Of a DNA stretch of 55,641 bases, positions 55,274 to 55,641 are shown piece after piece. This DNA is from an uncultured Gammaproteobacteria bacterium (GTDB lineage Bacteria; Pseudomonadota; Gammaproteobacteria; Magnimaribacterales; Magnimaribacteraceae). The notes below the pieces were generated by a model, which was not told where the DNA came from, ran no database searches, and saw only the letters and a list, made by a program, of their open reading frames with translations. The stretch lies in assembly GCA_913045055.1 (NCBI GenBank), contig CAJWPI010000010.1, positions 1 through 55,641 on the forward strand. The letters are read 5' to 3'. Every line of letters starts with the position of its first letter. Position 1 is the stretch's first letter. Made by a program: the position numbers and the translations under genes.

Positions 55274-55501
55274 TTATTCTTTCTCCTCAATCCTAAGCTG
55301 TAGCTTACCATTTTCTCTAGAGATAAATATCTTTTGATCTTTATGAAACCACATGCGAATGGGTAAACTACCAGCTGTTTCTTTATGAGATCCATCACAC
55401 AAAGGTTCTTTATTACTAAGACCACAGCTACACCAAGAATACCTTTTATTGGCTTCAACAAATATGCATTTTTCTTTAATTATTTCTTTTCTCTCTTTCA
55501 C
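55274..55501 (-). CDS. CDGSH iron-sulfur domain protein
   Basis: The 75-residue protein has the CDGSH [2Fe-2S] motif CSCGLSNKEPLCDGSHKE, with ligands Cys, Cys, Cys and His in the expected C-x-C-x-n-C-x3-H arrangement. FVEANKRYSWCSC is the usual strand before the cluster. It lacks the membrane anchor of mitochondrial mitoNEET. The reading frame could begin at a TTG at 55519, but the GTG at 55499-55501 has AAGG eight bases upstream and gives a family-like N-terminus. It heads the 8-gene operon containing a P450 and a Rieske oxygenase. CDGSH proteins carry out redox or cluster-transfer roles. Confidence 0.85.
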   Translation of the reverse strand: MKERKEIIKEKCIFVEANKRYSWCSCGLSNKEPLCDGSHKETAGSLPIRMWFHKDQKIFISRENGKLQLRIEEKE

Positions 55502-55615
55502 GAAGATTACCTTAAACAAAAATTCTATGTCCTACCAGAAAGAAGTATAAGAATTTAATTTTATAACTCATGAGTAGATTGGGTAAAATAGAAACATTAA
55601 AGAGAGATTTAAAAG

Positions 55616-55641
55616 ATGAATAATGACTTATATCTAGAACA
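55616..55641 (+). CDS. Possible start of an unidentified plus-strand gene
   Basis: An ATG at 55616 opens a frame (MNNDLYLE...) that runs off the window edge. AGAGAG lies about ten bases upstream. It is divergent from the CDGSH gene across a 114-base gap, a reasonable place for a divergent promoter. The eight visible residues do not identify it. A 17-codon mini-frame (55570-55623) overlaps its start. Partial. Confidence 0.35.

Noticed and set aside
55273-55461. Longer DDN-like protein starting at 55461
   Set aside because: Its first 63 residues overlap the CDGSH coding sequence in another frame and do not resemble the family.

Overview
The window looks like chromosomal DNA from an AT-rich, densely packed marine gammaproteobacterium. 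Three things point there: the conserved gammaproteobacterial neighbourhood trxB / ftsK-lolA-serS, a SohB-type protease and OadGAB sodium pump, and an Oar-like TonB-dependent receptor. A SAR86-like streamlined lineage fits the low GC, the very short intergenic gaps and the oxidative catabolic content, but no rRNA or other decisive marker is present, so the lineage is an inference. No tRNA, rRNA, CRISPR array, insertion sequence, integrase or prophage gene was recognised. No gene-free stretch reaches 300 bases.

Layout. 1-5567: the tail of an unidentified gene, a VOC protein behind a repeat-rich upstream region, and a minus-strand run of MATE exporter, enoyl-CoA hydratase, aminotransferase and Baeyer-Villiger-type monooxygenase. 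5623-9347: a nucleoside module with tdk, nupC, an IPNS-family 2OG-Fe(II) oxygenase and an adenosine-kinase-like PfkB kinase. 9353-12526: a bidirectional terminator and a large TonB-dependent receptor. 12702-18805: serS, lolA and ftsK on the minus strand, divergent from trxB and a second enoyl-CoA hydratase. 18802-22708: a minus-strand operon of HSD10-type dehydrogenase, sohB, an AcuI-like reductase, a 38-residue membrane peptide and a nitronate-monooxygenase-like flavoprotein. 22952-23575: a small TorF-type porin. 23629-27855: oadG-oadA-oadB followed by an acyltransferase. 28039-30186: a glycerophosphodiesterase, an Atg22-like MFS protein and a 33-residue membrane peptide. 30191-34447: a four-gene cassette for a modified (amino, C-methyl) nucleotide sugar.

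34542-55501 is the most unusual part. It has two long minus-strand operons separated by a secreted metalloprotease gene on the plus strand. The first (45912 down to 34542, 11 genes with gaps of 2 to 37 bases) has three C-N bond hydrolases (D-aminoacylase-like, dihydroorotase-like, amidase). They sit with two unrelated 2OG-Fe(II) dioxygenases (TauD and PhyH types), two SDRs, a KstD/fumarate-reductase-like flavoprotein, a nitronate-monooxygenase-like protein, a SnoaL-like protein and a stand-alone Smr-like protein. The second (55501 down to 48556, 8 genes) has a CDGSH iron-sulfur protein, a DDN-type nitroreductase, an epoxide hydrolase, a membrane transporter, a cytochrome P450, an acetoacetate-decarboxylase-family protein, an SDR and a KshA/Neverland-like Rieske oxygenase.

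Taken together, six oxygenases of different chemistry (BVMO, IPNS-like, PhyH, TauD, P450, Rieske) and many SDR and CoA-type enzymes suggest oxidative breakdown of complex dissolved organic matter, possibly including sterol- or terpenoid-like and cyclic-amide substrates. The substrates themselves cannot be read from the sequence.
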